Assembly: GCF_000423665.1 (NCBI RefSeq)
Contig: NZ_KE384070.1
Location: 98,669 to 162,668 of the forward strand
DNA: 64,000 nucleotides
Direction of reading: 5' to 3'
Source: Solirubrobacter soli DSM 22325
GTDB lineage: Bacteria; Actinomycetota; Thermoleophilia; Solirubrobacterales; Solirubrobacteraceae
A model generated the notes under the pieces. The model did not search any database, was not told where the DNA came from, and worked only from the letters and a program-made list of their open reading frames with translations. Shown piece by piece: positions 1 through 9,596 of this stretch (the stretch's first letter is position 1; every line of letters starts with the position of its first letter). The translations under genes were made by a program, and so were the position numbers.

Positions 1-70
1 TGACCGCCATGAACAGGGCCACGGCGACGATCGGCGGCCAGCGCGACTCCCCGATCGGCAGTTCGTCCAC
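1..70 (-). CDS. N-terminus of an unidentified membrane protein (cut by window edge)
   Basis: A GTG at 70 opens a frame running off the left edge. The 23 visible residues begin VDELPIGESRW and run into a hydrophobic stretch (PPIVAVALFMAV), as at the start of a membrane segment. The start lies 10 bases after the stop of the upstream gene on the same strand, so the two are probably cotranscribed. A small respiratory-chain subunit is possible, but too little is visible to name it. Confidence 0.4.
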   Translation of the reverse strand, partial: MDELPIGESRWPPIVAVALFMAV

Positions 71-80
71 GGATGTGACG

Positions 81-704
81 TCAGGTCCCGACGACCTCGA
101 GGACGCGGACGTCGGCGCCGGTCCGGCGCTTGAGCGACTCGACATCGAGGTGTTGGCGGTAGAGCGCGGACTCGTCGCCCCGGGCGACGATCAGCACGTC
201 CCCCGCGGGGAAGAGCGCCAGGGCGTCGATGATCGCGTGCTCGGGGTTGCGGTCGCCGACATGGCCGGCGGCGTTGATGCCCGCGCGGCGCAGCGCGGCG
301 ACGGTCCTGGTCTCGGCTCGCAGGGCCCGCGCGTAGTCGTGCTCGTCGACCCGCAGCCCGCTGGTGCCGAGGCCCTCGGGGGCCACGAACATGATCGAGC
401 GGCCCTCCGCGGAGTCGGCGCCGACGGCGTCGAGCACCTGCTCGCAGGTCAGCGCCGCCGTGCACATCACGATCGCGCGACCCGGCGCCGCGACGACCGC
501 GGGGGCCTCGTCGTCGTCGCCGATCACGCCGCGCAGGTCGACGATGATCGCGATCGCGATCAACCCCATGGCCAGCACGCCGAGGACGGCGATCCAGACG
601 TCGCCGGTGTCGGCGAGGGCCGCGACGCAGAGCACGCCGATCAGCACGAGGCCGAAGGCGAGCAGGACGACCTTGGGTTCGCTGAGTCGAGGGCGCATGG
701 GCAT
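81..704 (-). CDS. Membrane-anchored protein with a universal-stress-like soluble domain
   Basis: 207 residues. Two hydrophobic segments (about residues 11-30 and 36-57) are followed by a soluble alpha/beta domain. That domain has alternating strands and helices and a DP..AIIDAL..FPAGDVL pattern resembling universal stress/nucleotide-binding folds, but no clear ATP-binding G-2x-G-9x-G motif is seen, so this is a fold-level guess. The ATG at 704 is preceded by GGCGGAA; another in-frame ATG lies two codons later. A 20-base sequence (731-750) repeated elsewhere in this window sits 26 bases upstream. It is followed by a further small membrane-protein gene. Confidence 0.6.
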   Translation of the reverse strand: MPMRPRLSEPKVVLLAFGLVLIGVLCVAALADTGDVWIAVLGVLAMGLIAIAIIVDLRGVIGDDDEAPAVVAAPGRAIVMCTAALTCEQVLDAVGADSAEGRSIMFVAPEGLGTSGLRVDEHDYARALRAETRTVAALRRAGINAAGHVGDRNPEHAIIDALALFPAGDVLIVARGDESALYRQHLDVESLKRRTGADVRVLEVVGT

Positions 705-730
705 ACGATTCCGCCGCGCGTACCGGCGGC

Positions 731-750
731 CGTCATCCGATCGGGGTGAT
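731..750. promoter_or_regulatory. Copy 1 of a recurrent 20-base upstream motif
   Basis: CGTCATCCGATCGGGGTGAT, containing the palindrome CCGATCGG. An identical 20-mer occurs at 19607-19626, and 17/20 matches occur at 1970-1989 and 18006-18025. Each lies just upstream of, or overlapping, a gene start. A transcription-factor or alternative sigma-factor site is inferred. This copy also overlaps the stop codon of the transporter gene on its right. Confidence 0.4.
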
Positions 751-1910
751 CAGGCGGGAACGGTCTCCGGCGGCGGCTGCGCTTCGGCGGCACGGGCCCG
801 GGCGACGTCGGCCGCGATGTGCGTCGCCGCCGAGGTCAACGGCGCGGCGAGCACGAGACCGATCGTCCCGAACAGGGCGCCGCCGGCGATCGTGACGATC
901 AGGACGGCGAGCGGGTGGATGCCGAGCGCCGCGCCGTAGGCGATCGGCTGGATCAGCTGCTGAAGGGCCCCGTTGGCCAGCAGGATGATCACGGCCATGA
1001 TCAGGGCGGTGCTGCTTCCCTTCGCGCCCAGGGCGATGAGGACGGTGAACGCGCCGGCCGACCACGCGCCGAGGTAGGGGATGTAGGCGGCGACGAAGTT
1101 GACGACGGCGATCGTGCCCGGCATCGGCACCCCGAGCACGAGCGCGCCGAGGCCGATCACGACGCCGTTGAACGCCGCGACGGCGGTGACGCCCGCGAAG
1201 TAACCGCGCAGCGCCTGCAGCATCCGCTCGCCCACCATCTGCCCGACCGCGTGCGGCAGGCCCATGTGGCGCTCGAGCCAGTCACGGATCTGTGGGCCGT
1301 CCTTGAGCAGGAAGAAGAGGCTCAAGGCGGTGAACGACGCGAAGATCGCCAGCGATCCGAGCGCCTTGACGCCGGTCCCGAGCCCGCCCAGCAGCGCATG
1401 GAAGGCACTGCTCACGCCCGCGCTCGCGTCAACGTTGGCCTGCTTGGCGGCGTCGGCGCTGACGCCCGCGTCCTGGAGCGTGCTCTGGAGCTTGGTTGCC
1501 GCGCTCTTGAGCGCGCCCGTGATCTCGGACGTCTGGCTCGTGATCCCCGCGACGATCAGCAACGTGAGACCGACGCCGGCCGCGATCACGCCGACGAAGA
1601 CCAGCGCCGCGCCGGCCCCGCGCGGGACTCCGCGATGCTGCAGCCGGCGCACCAGCGGGGAGAGCACCGCGGCGATGATCGACGCGGTCACGACCGGGAT
1701 GACGATCGTGTTGGTCAGCGCCAACAGCCAGATCGTGCCGGCGATGAGCACCGTCACACCGACGAGCAGCCATGCCATGACCCCGAGGTTTCGCAGCCAG
1801 TTCGGCACGTTGAACATCCCGGCGAGCTCTCCCGGCGCGATCTCGACGAACTCAGCCTGCGCGTCGGGTCCGTCGTGCCGGCGTTCGCGGATCACGCGTC
1901 GAGTTCGCAT
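750..1910 (-). CDS. AI-2E family transporter (PerM-like membrane protein)
   Basis: 386 residues from the ATG at 1910, which has GAAGGTC just upstream; a longer frame exists, but its N-terminal extension looks like non-coding sequence. Hydrophobic segments typical of the family lie near residues 40-75 and 105-135, and in a multi-helix C-terminal half with GVPMPGTIAVVNFVAAYIPY and later GGALFGTIGLVLAAPLT, the hallmark region of PF01594. These proteins are exporters or ion-coupled permeases, and the substrate cannot be told from sequence. It is transcribed divergently from zwf across a 113-base gap that carries a copy of the recurrent 20-base motif. Confidence 0.85.
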   Translation of the reverse strand: MRTRRVIRERRHDGPDAQAEFVEIAPGELAGMFNVPNWLRNLGVMAWLLVGVTVLIAGTIWLLALTNTIVIPVVTASIIAAVLSPLVRRLQHRGVPRGAGAALVFVGVIAAGVGLTLLIVAGITSQTSEITGALKSAATKLQSTLQDAGVSADAAKQANVDASAGVSSAFHALLGGLGTGVKALGSLAIFASFTALSLFFLLKDGPQIRDWLERHMGLPHAVGQMVGERMLQALRGYFAGVTAVAAFNGVVIGLGALVLGVPMPGTIAVVNFVAAYIPYLGAWSAGAFTVLIALGAKGSSTALIMAVIILLANGALQQLIQPIAYGAALGIHPLAVLIVTIAGGALFGTIGLVLAAPLTSAATHIAADVARARAAEAQPPPETVPA

Positions 1911-1969
1911 CGCCTGACCTTCTCGGAGCGCGCGGGCGGCGGCATCACCTAGATCGGACGATTCGTGCC

Positions 1970-1989
1970 CGTCATACGGACGGGGTGAT
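1970..1989. promoter_or_regulatory. Copy 2 of the recurrent motif (17/20), in the divergent AI-2E/zwf gap
   Basis: CGTCATACGGACGGGGTGAT matches 17 of 20 bases of the copies at 731 and 19607. It lies 34 bases upstream of the zwf start and 59 bases upstream of the transporter start, so it could serve either gene. Confidence 0.35.
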
Positions 1990-2023
1990 GGCCGTTGTGA
2001 GGGGTGCGAGGAGCGTTCTCGCC

Positions 2024-3454
2024 ATGAGCACCGCAGTCCCCACGCGCCCGCGCCCACAGGCGAGCGGCGCGACGAGTACCGACATGCTCGTCGTCTTCGG
2101 CATCAGCGGCGACCTCGCGAAGGTGATGACGTTTCGCTCGCTCTACCGGCTCGAGCGCCGCGGCCTGCTGCGGTGTCCGATCCTCGGCGTCGCCGTCGAT
2201 CACTGGAGCGACGACGATCTGCGCACCCACGCCCGCGCCGCGATCCGCGCGACCGGCGAGTCGATCGACGAGGACACTTTCGCCCGGTTCGCCCAGCGCC
2301 TGAGCTACGTGGGCGGCGACTTCACGGACCCGGCGGCGTTCGAGCGCGTCGCGGCGGCGATGAACGGGGCCAAGCGGCCCGTGTTCTACCTCGAGATCCC
2401 GCCGTCGCTGTTCGGCATGGTGGTCAAGGGCCTGGCCGGAGCCGGCCTGACGGAGGGAGCGCGCGTCGTCGTCGAGAAGCCGTTCGGCCACGACCTCGAG
2501 TCCGCCCGGGCGCTGCAGGCCGAGCTCGGCCAGTACCTGAGCGAGGAGCAGCTCTACCGGATCGACCACTTCCTCGGGAAGCTCGGCCTCGCGGAGATCC
2601 TCTACCTGCGGTTCGGCAACGCGATCTTCGAGCCCGTCTGGAACCGCAACTACGTCGAGTCCGTGCAGATCACGATGGCCGAGGACTTCGGCGTCGACGA
2701 CCGCGGGCACTTCTACGACCCCGTCGGCGCGCTGCGCGACGTGGTCGTCAACCACCTCATGCAGGTCGTCGCCGCCGTCGCCATGGAACCCCCGTCGGGC
2801 GCCGACGCGCGCACGCTCAAGGACGCGATCGCCGCTGTCCTGCGGGCCACGCAGCCCGCCGACCCCGGCCACTACGTCCGCGGCCAGCACGACGGCTACC
2901 GCTCGATCGAAGGCGTTGCCCCCGACTCGACGACCGAGACCTATGCGGCGCTGCGGCTCGAGATCGACAACTGGCGCTGGGCGGGCGTGCCGTTCTTCAT
3001 CCGCACCGGCAAGTGCCTGCCGACGACGCAGACCGAGGCGCGCCTGGTCTTCCGGCGGCCGCCCGGGCTGGGGTTCCTGCCGCGCGGCAGCCAGGCGCCC
3101 GAGGCGAGCGAGATCGTCATCAAGCTCGATCCCTCGACCGGGATCCGCATCGTGGTCGACGCGCGCCGCGGCGACGTGCCGGAGCCGGAGAGCGTCACGC
3201 TCGATCGCGAGTTCGCCGATGCGGGCGACGAGGGCGCGACGCCATACGAGGTCCTGCTCGACGCCGCGATGCGCGGCGACTCCGCCCGCTTCCGGCGGAT
3301 GGACGCCGTCGAGGAGCAGTGGCGGATCATGCAGCCGCTGCTCGAGGCGCCGCCGCCGGTCGAGCCCTACGCGAAGGGCACCTGGGGCCCGGTGTCGGCC
3401 GACCGCCTGCCCGCCGGCTCCGGCGGCTGGCGCGACCCGTGGGTGGCGTCATGA
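2024..3454 (+). CDS. zwf: Glucose-6-phosphate 1-dehydrogenase
   Basis: 476 residues. Oxidises glucose-6-phosphate to 6-phosphogluconolactone with NAD(P)+, the first step of the oxidative pentose phosphate pathway, in the cytosol. The nucleotide-binding motif GISGDLAK lies at residues 26-33, EKPFG follows in the middle, and the signature RIDHFLGK at 179-186 holds the catalytic His and the substrate-binding Lys. The ATG at 2024 follows GAGGAG; an earlier in-frame ATG at 1985 lacks a good ribosome binding site. The stop overlaps the next start (ATGA), so translation is probably coupled to the GH15 gene. First gene of an operon that runs through to cydB. Confidence 0.96.
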   Translation: MSTAVPTRPRPQASGATSTDMLVVFGISGDLAKVMTFRSLYRLERRGLLRCPILGVAVDHWSDDDLRTHARAAIRATGESIDEDTFARFAQRLSYVGGDFTDPAAFERVAAAMNGAKRPVFYLEIPPSLFGMVVKGLAGAGLTEGARVVVEKPFGHDLESARALQAELGQYLSEEQLYRIDHFLGKLGLAEILYLRFGNAIFEPVWNRNYVESVQITMAEDFGVDDRGHFYDPVGALRDVVVNHLMQVVAAVAMEPPSGADARTLKDAIAAVLRATQPADPGHYVRGQHDGYRSIEGVAPDSTTETYAALRLEIDNWRWAGVPFFIRTGKCLPTTQTEARLVFRRPPGLGFLPRGSQAPEASEIVIKLDPSTGIRIVVDARRGDVPEPESVTLDREFADAGDEGATPYEVLLDAAMRGDSARFRRMDAVEEQWRIMQPLLEAPPPVEPYAKGTWGPVSADRLPAGSGGWRDPWVAS

Positions 3455-5358
3455 GCGCCGCCACGGTCGACGGCGCCCAGGCCGTCCCGCAACCGCGACC
3501 GCAGAGCGCCGCCGCGCCTTCGCCGTTCCCGCCGATCGCCTCGTATGGATTCCTCTCGGACTGTCATACAGCGGCGCTCGTCGCGCCGGACGGCGGGATC
3601 GGCTGGCTGTGCGTCCCGTGCTTCGACGCCCCGAGCGTCTTCGCCACGATCCTCGATCGGCAGGCGGGCTACTTCCGCGTCGGGCCGTTCGGCGTCGACG
3701 TGCCCGCGGCCCGGAACTACGAGGCCGGCACGAACACCCTGGTGACCACCTGGCACGCTCCCGGCGGCTGGGTGGTCGTCCGCGACGCCCTCGCGATCGG
3801 CCCGCGGCGCGGGGAGGACACCGTCACGCCGCACACGCGCCCGCCCGCGGACGACGACGCCGACCACCTGCTCGTGCGCTCGATCGAGTGCCTCGAGGGT
3901 CTGGTCGAGGTGGAGCTGGTGTGCGAGCCCGTGTTCGACTACGGGCGCACGCCGGCGGACTGGCAACTGGTGGGCGACGATCGCCACACCGCGGACGCGA
4001 GCGGCGCCGGCGTGACGATACGCCTGCGCACCGACATGGCGCTCGGGGTCGAGGGCAACCGCGTCCGGGCCCGGCACGCGCTGCGGGCCGGCGAGCGGGC
4101 GTTCTGCTCGCTCTCGTGGGCGGCGGAGCTGGAGTCGCCGCAGGACGCCGGCGAAGCCGAGGAGCGGCTGGCGCAGACGCGGCGCTTCTGGCGCACGTGG
4201 CTGGCGGGCGCCCGCATCCCGGACCATCGCTGGCGGGAGCCGATCCAGCGCTCGGCGCTGGCGATCAAGGGCCTGACGTACATGCCGACCGGCGCGACGG
4301 TCGCCGCGGCGACCACCTCGCTGCCGGAGACGCCCGGTGGCGAGCGCAACTGGGACTACCGCTACGCGTGGATGCGCGACTCGACATTCACGCTGCAGGC
4401 GCTGCATTGGCTCAACCTGGACTGGGCGGCCGAGGAGTTCATGCAGTTCGTCGCCGATCTCGAGGCCAACGCGGACGGCGCGATGCAGATCATGTACGGG
4501 ATCGACGGGCGGCGCGACCTGACGGAGTCCACGCGCGACGACCTCTCCGGCTACGCGGGCGCGCGACCGGTCCGGATCGGCAACGGCGCATTCGACCAGC
4601 GTCAGAACGACGTCTACGGCGCCGTCCTGGACTGCATCCTGCTCCACACCCGGCGCAGCCAGCGGTTGTCGCGGCGGCTGTGGCCGATCGTCGAGGCGCA
4701 GGCCGAGTGCGCGCTGCGCGTCTGGCAGGAGCCCGACCAGGGGATCTGGGAGGCGCGCGGCGCGCCGCGCCACTACGTCTCGTCCAAGCTCATGTGCTGG
4801 GTGGCGATGGACCGGGCGGCCAAGCTGGCCGACATCCGGGGCGATCGCGGGCTCATGGAGCGCTGGGGCACGGCCGCGGAGGAGATCCGCGCCGACATCC
4901 TCACCCACGGGGTCAGCGAGCGCGGCGTGCTCCGCCAGCACTACGAGTCCGACGCCCTCGACGCGTCCAACCTGCTCGCCGCGATCTTCGGGTTCCTGCC
5001 GGGCGATGACCCGCGGCTGCGCGCCAGCGTGCTCGCGATCGCCGACGAGCTCACCGATCAGGGCTACGTCCTGCGCTACCGGACCGACGAGACCGACGAC
5101 GGCCTGAGCGGGCGCGAGGGGACCTTCCTGATCTGCTCGTTCTGGCTCGTCTCGGCGCTGGCGATCATCGGCGAGCTGCAGCGGGCGCGCGACCTGATGG
5201 AGCGGCTGCTGCACGAGGCGTCGCCGCTCGGACTGTACGCCGAGGAGCTCGACGCGGACACCGGCCGGCACCTGGGCAACTTCCCGCAGGCCTTCTCGCA
5301 CCTCGCGCTGATCGAGGCGGCCGCGCGGATCATCCTCGCGGAGGAGTACGGACGATGA
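3451..5358 (+). CDS. Glycoside hydrolase family 15 protein (glucoamylase/trehalase type)
   Basis: 635 residues. An N-terminal beta-rich domain (about 25-230) is followed by an alpha/alpha-barrel catalytic domain. The family signature NWDYRYAWMRDSTFTL lies near residue 305. The general acid is probably Glu434 (IWEARG...HYVSSKLMCWVA) and the base probably Glu556 (REGTFLICSFW). Actinobacterial relatives include trehalases, so trehalose or an alpha-glucan is the likely substrate, giving glucose that could feed zwf after phosphorylation. No signal peptide is visible, so cytosolic. Starts inside the zwf stop (ATGA) and ends inside the next start. Confidence 0.9.
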   Translation: MSAATVDGAQAVPQPRPQSAAAPSPFPPIASYGFLSDCHTAALVAPDGGIGWLCVPCFDAPSVFATILDRQAGYFRVGPFGVDVPAARNYEAGTNTLVTTWHAPGGWVVVRDALAIGPRRGEDTVTPHTRPPADDDADHLLVRSIECLEGLVEVELVCEPVFDYGRTPADWQLVGDDRHTADASGAGVTIRLRTDMALGVEGNRVRARHALRAGERAFCSLSWAAELESPQDAGEAEERLAQTRRFWRTWLAGARIPDHRWREPIQRSALAIKGLTYMPTGATVAAATTSLPETPGGERNWDYRYAWMRDSTFTLQALHWLNLDWAAEEFMQFVADLEANADGAMQIMYGIDGRRDLTESTRDDLSGYAGARPVRIGNGAFDQRQNDVYGAVLDCILLHTRRSQRLSRRLWPIVEAQAECALRVWQEPDQGIWEARGAPRHYVSSKLMCWVAMDRAAKLADIRGDRGLMERWGTAAEEIRADILTHGVSERGVLRQHYESDALDASNLLAAIFGFLPGDDPRLRASVLAIADELTDQGYVLRYRTDETDDGLSGREGTFLICSFWLVSALAIIGELQRARDLMERLLHEASPLGLYAEELDADTGRHLGNFPQAFSHLALIEAAARIILAEEYGR

Positions 5359-6935
5359 GCCACTACGACGTGATCGTCATCGGCAGCGGCGCGGGGGGCG
5401 GCACGCTCGTCCACCGGCTCGCGCCGTCGGGCAAGCGGATCCTCCTGCTCGAGCGCGGCGACTGGCTTCCCCGCGAGCCGCACAACTGGTCCGCCGCCGA
5501 CGTGTTCGTCGACAACCGCTACGTGTCCGCGGACACGTGGTACGACGACGCCGGCAGGCCGTTCCAGCCGCAGGTGCACTACTTCGTCGGCGGCGCGACC
5601 AAGCTCTACGGCGCCGCGCTGTACCGGCTGCGCGCGCGGGATTTCGAGGAGTTCTCCCACTACGACGGGATCTCGCCCGGCTGGCCGGTGGGTTACGACG
5701 AGTTCGAGCCTTACTACACGCAGGCGGAGCGGCTGTACCAGGTCCACGGGGCGCGCGGAGAGGACCCGACCGAGCCGCCCGCGAGCGCGCCCTACCCGTT
5801 CGCGGCCGTCACGCACGAGCCGCGGATCCAGCAGCTCTCCGACGACCTCGCCGCCGCCGGCCTGCACCCGTTCCACGCGCCGTGTGGCGTCATGCTCGAC
5901 GAACGCGACGCGCCCAACAGCCGCTGCGTGCGCTGCGCCACCTGCGACGGCTTCCCGTGCCTGGTGCACGCGAAGTCCGATGCGGAGGTGCTGGCCGTGC
6001 GGCCCGCGCTCGCGCACGCCAACGTCACGCTGCTCACCCGCACGCGTGCGCTGCGGCTGGAGACCAACGCCGCGGGCACGGCCGTCACCGGCGTCGTCAC
6101 CGAGCGCGACGGCGTCCGCGAGACGTTCAGCGCGGACATCGTGGTCGTGTCGTGCGGCGCCGCGAACTCGGCGGCGCTGCTGCTCGCGTCGGCCGGCGAG
6201 ACGCACCCGCATGGCCTGGCGAACGACTCCGGGCAGGTCGGGCGCAACTACATGTTCCACAACAGCCAGGCCGTGCTCGCGCTCTCCAAGGACGAGAACC
6301 CGACGGTGTTCCAGAAGACGCTCGGGCTCAACGACTTCTATTGGGGCACGGACGGGTTCGAGCACCCGCTCGGCAACATCCAGATGGTCGGCAAGTCCTC
6401 GCCCGACATGTTCCGCGGCGAGAAGCCGCTGCAGACCAAGCTCGCGCCGCAGTGGACGCTCGAGAAGGTGGCGCGGCACGCGATCGACTTCTGGCTCTCG
6501 ACCGAGGACCTCCCGCGCCAGTCCAACCGCGTCACGCTGCGCCACGACGGCTCGATCGCGATCGCCTACGAGATGACCAACCAAGTGCCCGCGCAACGGC
6601 TCCTGCACGAGCTCAAGGAGCTGCTCTCCAAGCTCGGCATGCACGAGCACCACCTGCTGCCGCGCCACGCCTACCTCAAGAACGAGATCCCGGTCGCGGG
6701 CGTGGCCCACCAGGCGGGCACCTGCCGGTTCGGCCTGGACCCCGCGACGTCGGTGCTCAACCCGAACTGCCGGGCGCACGAGGTCGACAACCTCTACGTC
6801 GTCGACACGAGCTTCTTCCCGAGCATCGGGGCCGTGAACCCTGCGCTGACGGCGATGGCCAACGCCCTGCGCGTCGGCGACCACCTGCTCGAACGGCTCG
6901 GGGCGGTCGCGCAGCCGGAGCCGGCTCATGCCTGA
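5355..6935 (+). CDS. GMC family FAD-dependent oxidoreductase
   Basis: 526 residues. The FAD-binding Rossmann motif GSGAGGG is at residues 10-16 and LLLLERG follows. The C-terminal GMC module has HQAGTCRFG, then VDTSFFPSIGAVNPALTAMA, the usual FAD-contacting end of the family. A cysteine-containing stretch, CVRCATCDGFPC, lies near residue 196. The family oxidises alcohols or sugars, and the substrate here is unknown. Placement between a sugar hydrolase and respiratory genes suggests a sugar or polyol dehydrogenase feeding electrons to the chain. Overlaps both neighbours (ATGA upstream, 8 bases downstream). Confidence 0.88.
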   Translation: MSHYDVIVIGSGAGGGTLVHRLAPSGKRILLLERGDWLPREPHNWSAADVFVDNRYVSADTWYDDAGRPFQPQVHYFVGGATKLYGAALYRLRARDFEEFSHYDGISPGWPVGYDEFEPYYTQAERLYQVHGARGEDPTEPPASAPYPFAAVTHEPRIQQLSDDLAAAGLHPFHAPCGVMLDERDAPNSRCVRCATCDGFPCLVHAKSDAEVLAVRPALAHANVTLLTRTRALRLETNAAGTAVTGVVTERDGVRETFSADIVVVSCGAANSAALLLASAGETHPHGLANDSGQVGRNYMFHNSQAVLALSKDENPTVFQKTLGLNDFYWGTDGFEHPLGNIQMVGKSSPDMFRGEKPLQTKLAPQWTLEKVARHAIDFWLSTEDLPRQSNRVTLRHDGSIAIAYEMTNQVPAQRLLHELKELLSKLGMHEHHLLPRHAYLKNEIPVAGVAHQAGTCRFGLDPATSVLNPNCRAHEVDNLYVVDTSFFPSIGAVNPALTAMANALRVGDHLLERLGAVAQPEPAHA

Positions 6936-8217
6936 GCGTCGCCGGGTCGCGATCGTCGGCGGCGGGTTCGGCGGGATCGCCGCGGCGCGCGCACTCCACG
7001 ACGCCGACGTCGACGTGACCGTCGTCGACCGCATGAACCACCGCGTGTTCCAGCCGCTGCTCTATCAGGTCGCCGCCGGCATCCTCTCGATGGGCGAGGC
7101 GGCGGCGCCGATCCGGCCGATGCTCGCCCGCCAGGCCAACGCGCGGGTGTTGATGGCCGAAGTCGACGAGCTCGACCCGCAGCGGCGCGAACTGACCCTG
7201 GACCGCGGCGAGCGGATCGGCTACGACAGCCTGATCGTGGCGTGCGGCGGGGCTACGTCGTACTTCGGGCACGACGATTGGCGGGAGCACGCGTCCGGCC
7301 TGAAGACGATCGGCGATGCGATCGCGCTGCGCGACCGTATCCACATGGCGTTCGAGGAGGCCGAGCGCGCGCCCGACGAGACGACCCGTGAGGAACTGCT
7401 GACGTTCGTGGTCATCGGCGGCGGACCGACCGGCGTGGAGGTCGCGGGGCAACTGGCGGCGATGACGCGCCACCACATGCAGGGCCAGTTCGCGCGCATC
7501 GACCCGGCGCGGGCGCGGATCGTGCTGCTCGACGCCGGCGACCGCGTGCTGACCGCGTTCAGCCCGTCGCTGTCCGCCAAGGCCGCGAAGGCGCTCGCCG
7601 CGCTCGGCGTCGAGGTGCGCGAAGGCGCGATGGCGACGGCGATCGACGCCGGGGGCGTGACGTTCGAGCAGAAGGGGACCACCGAGCGGCTCGCAGCGCG
7701 CACGGTGATCTGGGCGGCCGGCGTCCAGGCCGCACCGTTCGCCGCGAAGGTCGCGGAGGCCACCGGTGCCACTCACGATCGTGGCGGCCGGGTCCAGGTC
7801 AAGCCCGACAACGGGGTCGAGGGGCATCCGGAGATCTCCGTGATCGGCGACGCCGCGTCGCTTGCCGGGGCGGACGGGCACCCGCTCCCCGGCCTGGCCA
7901 CGGTCGCGATCCAGCAGGCGCGGCATGTGGCGAAGGGCATAGCGGCGGGCGCGCCCGGCGCGACCACGCCGTTCCGGTACTTCGACAAGGGCGCGCTCGC
8001 GGTCGTCGGGCGCGGCCGCGCGGTGTGCGAGGTCCGCGGCGTCAAGCTGTCCGGGCCGCTCGCGTACGCGACATATCTCGGCGTGCACCTGTACTACCTC
8101 GGCGGCGTGCCGGGCGGGCGGATGTCGGTGTTGAGCGCGTGGACGACGACGATGGGCGGCCGCGAGCAGAGCCGCGTGATCGAGCGCGAGCTGCCACGGG
8201 AACACGCCCGGGTCTAG
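6928..8217 (+). CDS. ndh: Type II NADH dehydrogenase (NDH-2-like)
   Basis: 429 residues. Two dinucleotide-binding motifs are seen: GGGFGGIAAAR near residue 11 for FAD, and VIGGGPTGVEVAGQLA near residue 165 for NAD(P)H. FQPLLYQVA and a late VIGDAA segment (FAD ribityl contact) complete the NDH-2 pattern. A C-terminal hydrophobic/amphipathic region fits peripheral membrane binding. It would pass electrons from NADH to quinone without pumping protons. Two bases separate it from cydA, suggesting NADH to quinol to bd oxidase as one functional unit. Confidence 0.9.
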   Translation: MPERRRVAIVGGGFGGIAAARALHDADVDVTVVDRMNHRVFQPLLYQVAAGILSMGEAAAPIRPMLARQANARVLMAEVDELDPQRRELTLDRGERIGYDSLIVACGGATSYFGHDDWREHASGLKTIGDAIALRDRIHMAFEEAERAPDETTREELLTFVVIGGGPTGVEVAGQLAAMTRHHMQGQFARIDPARARIVLLDAGDRVLTAFSPSLSAKAAKALAALGVEVREGAMATAIDAGGVTFEQKGTTERLAARTVIWAAGVQAAPFAAKVAEATGATHDRGGRVQVKPDNGVEGHPEISVIGDAASLAGADGHPLPGLATVAIQQARHVAKGIAAGAPGATTPFRYFDKGALAVVGRGRAVCEVRGVKLSGPLAYATYLGVHLYYLGGVPGGRMSVLSAWTTTMGGREQSRVIERELPREHARV

Positions 8218-8219
8218 CC

Positions 8220-9587
8220 ATGAACGTCGACCTGGCCCGGGTGCAGTTCGGGCTGACGAGCATCTATCACTTCCTGTTCGTGCCGGTGACGATGGGGCTG
8301 GCGTTCAGCGTCGCCGTGCTGCAGACGCTCTGGCATCGCTCGGGCGCGGCGGAATGGCTGCGGCTGACGCGGTTCTTCGGGACGCTGCTGCTGATCAACG
8401 TGGCCGTGGGCGTGGCCACAGGGCTGGTGCAGGAGTTCCAGTTCGGCATGAACTGGTCGGCCTACTCGCGCTACGTCGGCGACGTCTTCGGCGGGCCGCT
8501 GGCGATGGAGGGGCTCGCGGCGTTCTTCCTGGAGTCGACGTTCCTCGGCCTGTGGGTGTTCGGCTGGGGTCGGCTGGGACGCCGCGCGCACCTGTTCTGC
8601 ATCTGGATGGTGGCGCTCGGCTCCTACCTGTCGGCGGCGTTCATCATGGCCGCCAACTCGTGGATGCAGCATCCGGTCGGATACGCGGCGGGCGATCCGC
8701 CGCGGCTGAACGACATCGGCGCCCTGTTCACGAACCCCGTGTTCGTCTGGGCCTACTTCCACGTCGTGCTGGCGGCCCTCGCGACGGGCGCGCTGGTCGT
8801 CCTGTCCGTCTCGGCGTGGCACATCCGGCGTGGGCATGAGGCGTTCGCCAAGAGCGCGGCCTTGGCGATCAGCGTCCTCGTGCCGGTGAGCATCGCGCTG
8901 ATCCTCGTCGGCAGCCAGCTCGGCGTGATCGAGACCCGCTACCAGCCGATGAAGATCGCGGCGGCGGAGGCGCAATGGGACACGTGCCAACCGTGTTCGT
9001 TCTCCGCGTTCCAGATCCGCGGCGGGGCCAAGGATGAGGAGCCGCAGAAGGTGATCGCGATCCCGCACCTGCTCTCGTTGCTGGCGACGCTGTCCTGGAA
9101 CGGGGAGGTGCAGGGTCTCAATGAGCTGCAGTCGTCCTACGAGCAGCAGTACGGGCCAGGCGACTACGTCCCGAACGTGTTCGTCCAGTACTGGTCGATG
9201 CGGGTGATGGCCTATCTCGCCACCGCGGTGATGGCGCTCTCGTTGTGGGGCGCGTGGCTGCTGCACCGGCGCCGGCTCGCGACGTCGAAGTGGTTCCTGC
9301 GTGCGGCCGTGTGGGCGGTGTTCACACCGTTCCTGATGAACACCGCGGGCTGGATGCTGACCGAGAACGGCCGTCAGCCGTGGATCGTGCAGGGCCTGAT
9401 GAAGACCGCGGACGGCGTCTCACCGTCGGTGAGCGTCACCTGGATCTGGATCAGCCTCGGTGCGTTCGCGCTCCTCTACCTCGTCCTGGCCGTCGTCGAT
9501 CTCGTCCTGATGCTGCGGTTCGCACGCCGCGAGCCGACGGCCGCTTCGCCGGAGCAGCAAACGACCTTGCCGGCGCTGACCTACTGA
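8220..9587 (+). CDS. cydA: Cytochrome bd ubiquinol oxidase subunit I
   Basis: 455 residues. Start at the ATG at 8220, two bases after the ndh stop; a longer frame upstream overlaps ndh and is rejected. The opening VQFGLTSIYHFLFVPVTMG carries His17, equivalent to the heme b595 ligand. The quinone-loop motif GRQPW is at residues 384-388. About nine membrane helices; the Q-loop is of the short type. Oxidises quinol and reduces O2 to water with high oxygen affinity. Followed 9 bases later by cydB. Confidence 0.96.
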   Translation: MNVDLARVQFGLTSIYHFLFVPVTMGLAFSVAVLQTLWHRSGAAEWLRLTRFFGTLLLINVAVGVATGLVQEFQFGMNWSAYSRYVGDVFGGPLAMEGLAAFFLESTFLGLWVFGWGRLGRRAHLFCIWMVALGSYLSAAFIMAANSWMQHPVGYAAGDPPRLNDIGALFTNPVFVWAYFHVVLAALATGALVVLSVSAWHIRRGHEAFAKSAALAISVLVPVSIALILVGSQLGVIETRYQPMKIAAAEAQWDTCQPCSFSAFQIRGGAKDEEPQKVIAIPHLLSLLATLSWNGEVQGLNELQSSYEQQYGPGDYVPNVFVQYWSMRVMAYLATAVMALSLWGAWLLHRRRLATSKWFLRAAVWAVFTPFLMNTAGWMLTENGRQPWIVQGLMKTADGVSPSVSVTWIWISLGAFALLYLVLAVVDLVLMLRFARREPTAASPEQQTTLPALTY

Positions 9588-9596
9588 GGAGGGACG

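Noticed and set aside
3367..5301. A 644-codon minus-strand frame opposite the GH15 gene
   Set aside because: Antisense shadow; the plus-strand frame carries the full GH15 signatures.
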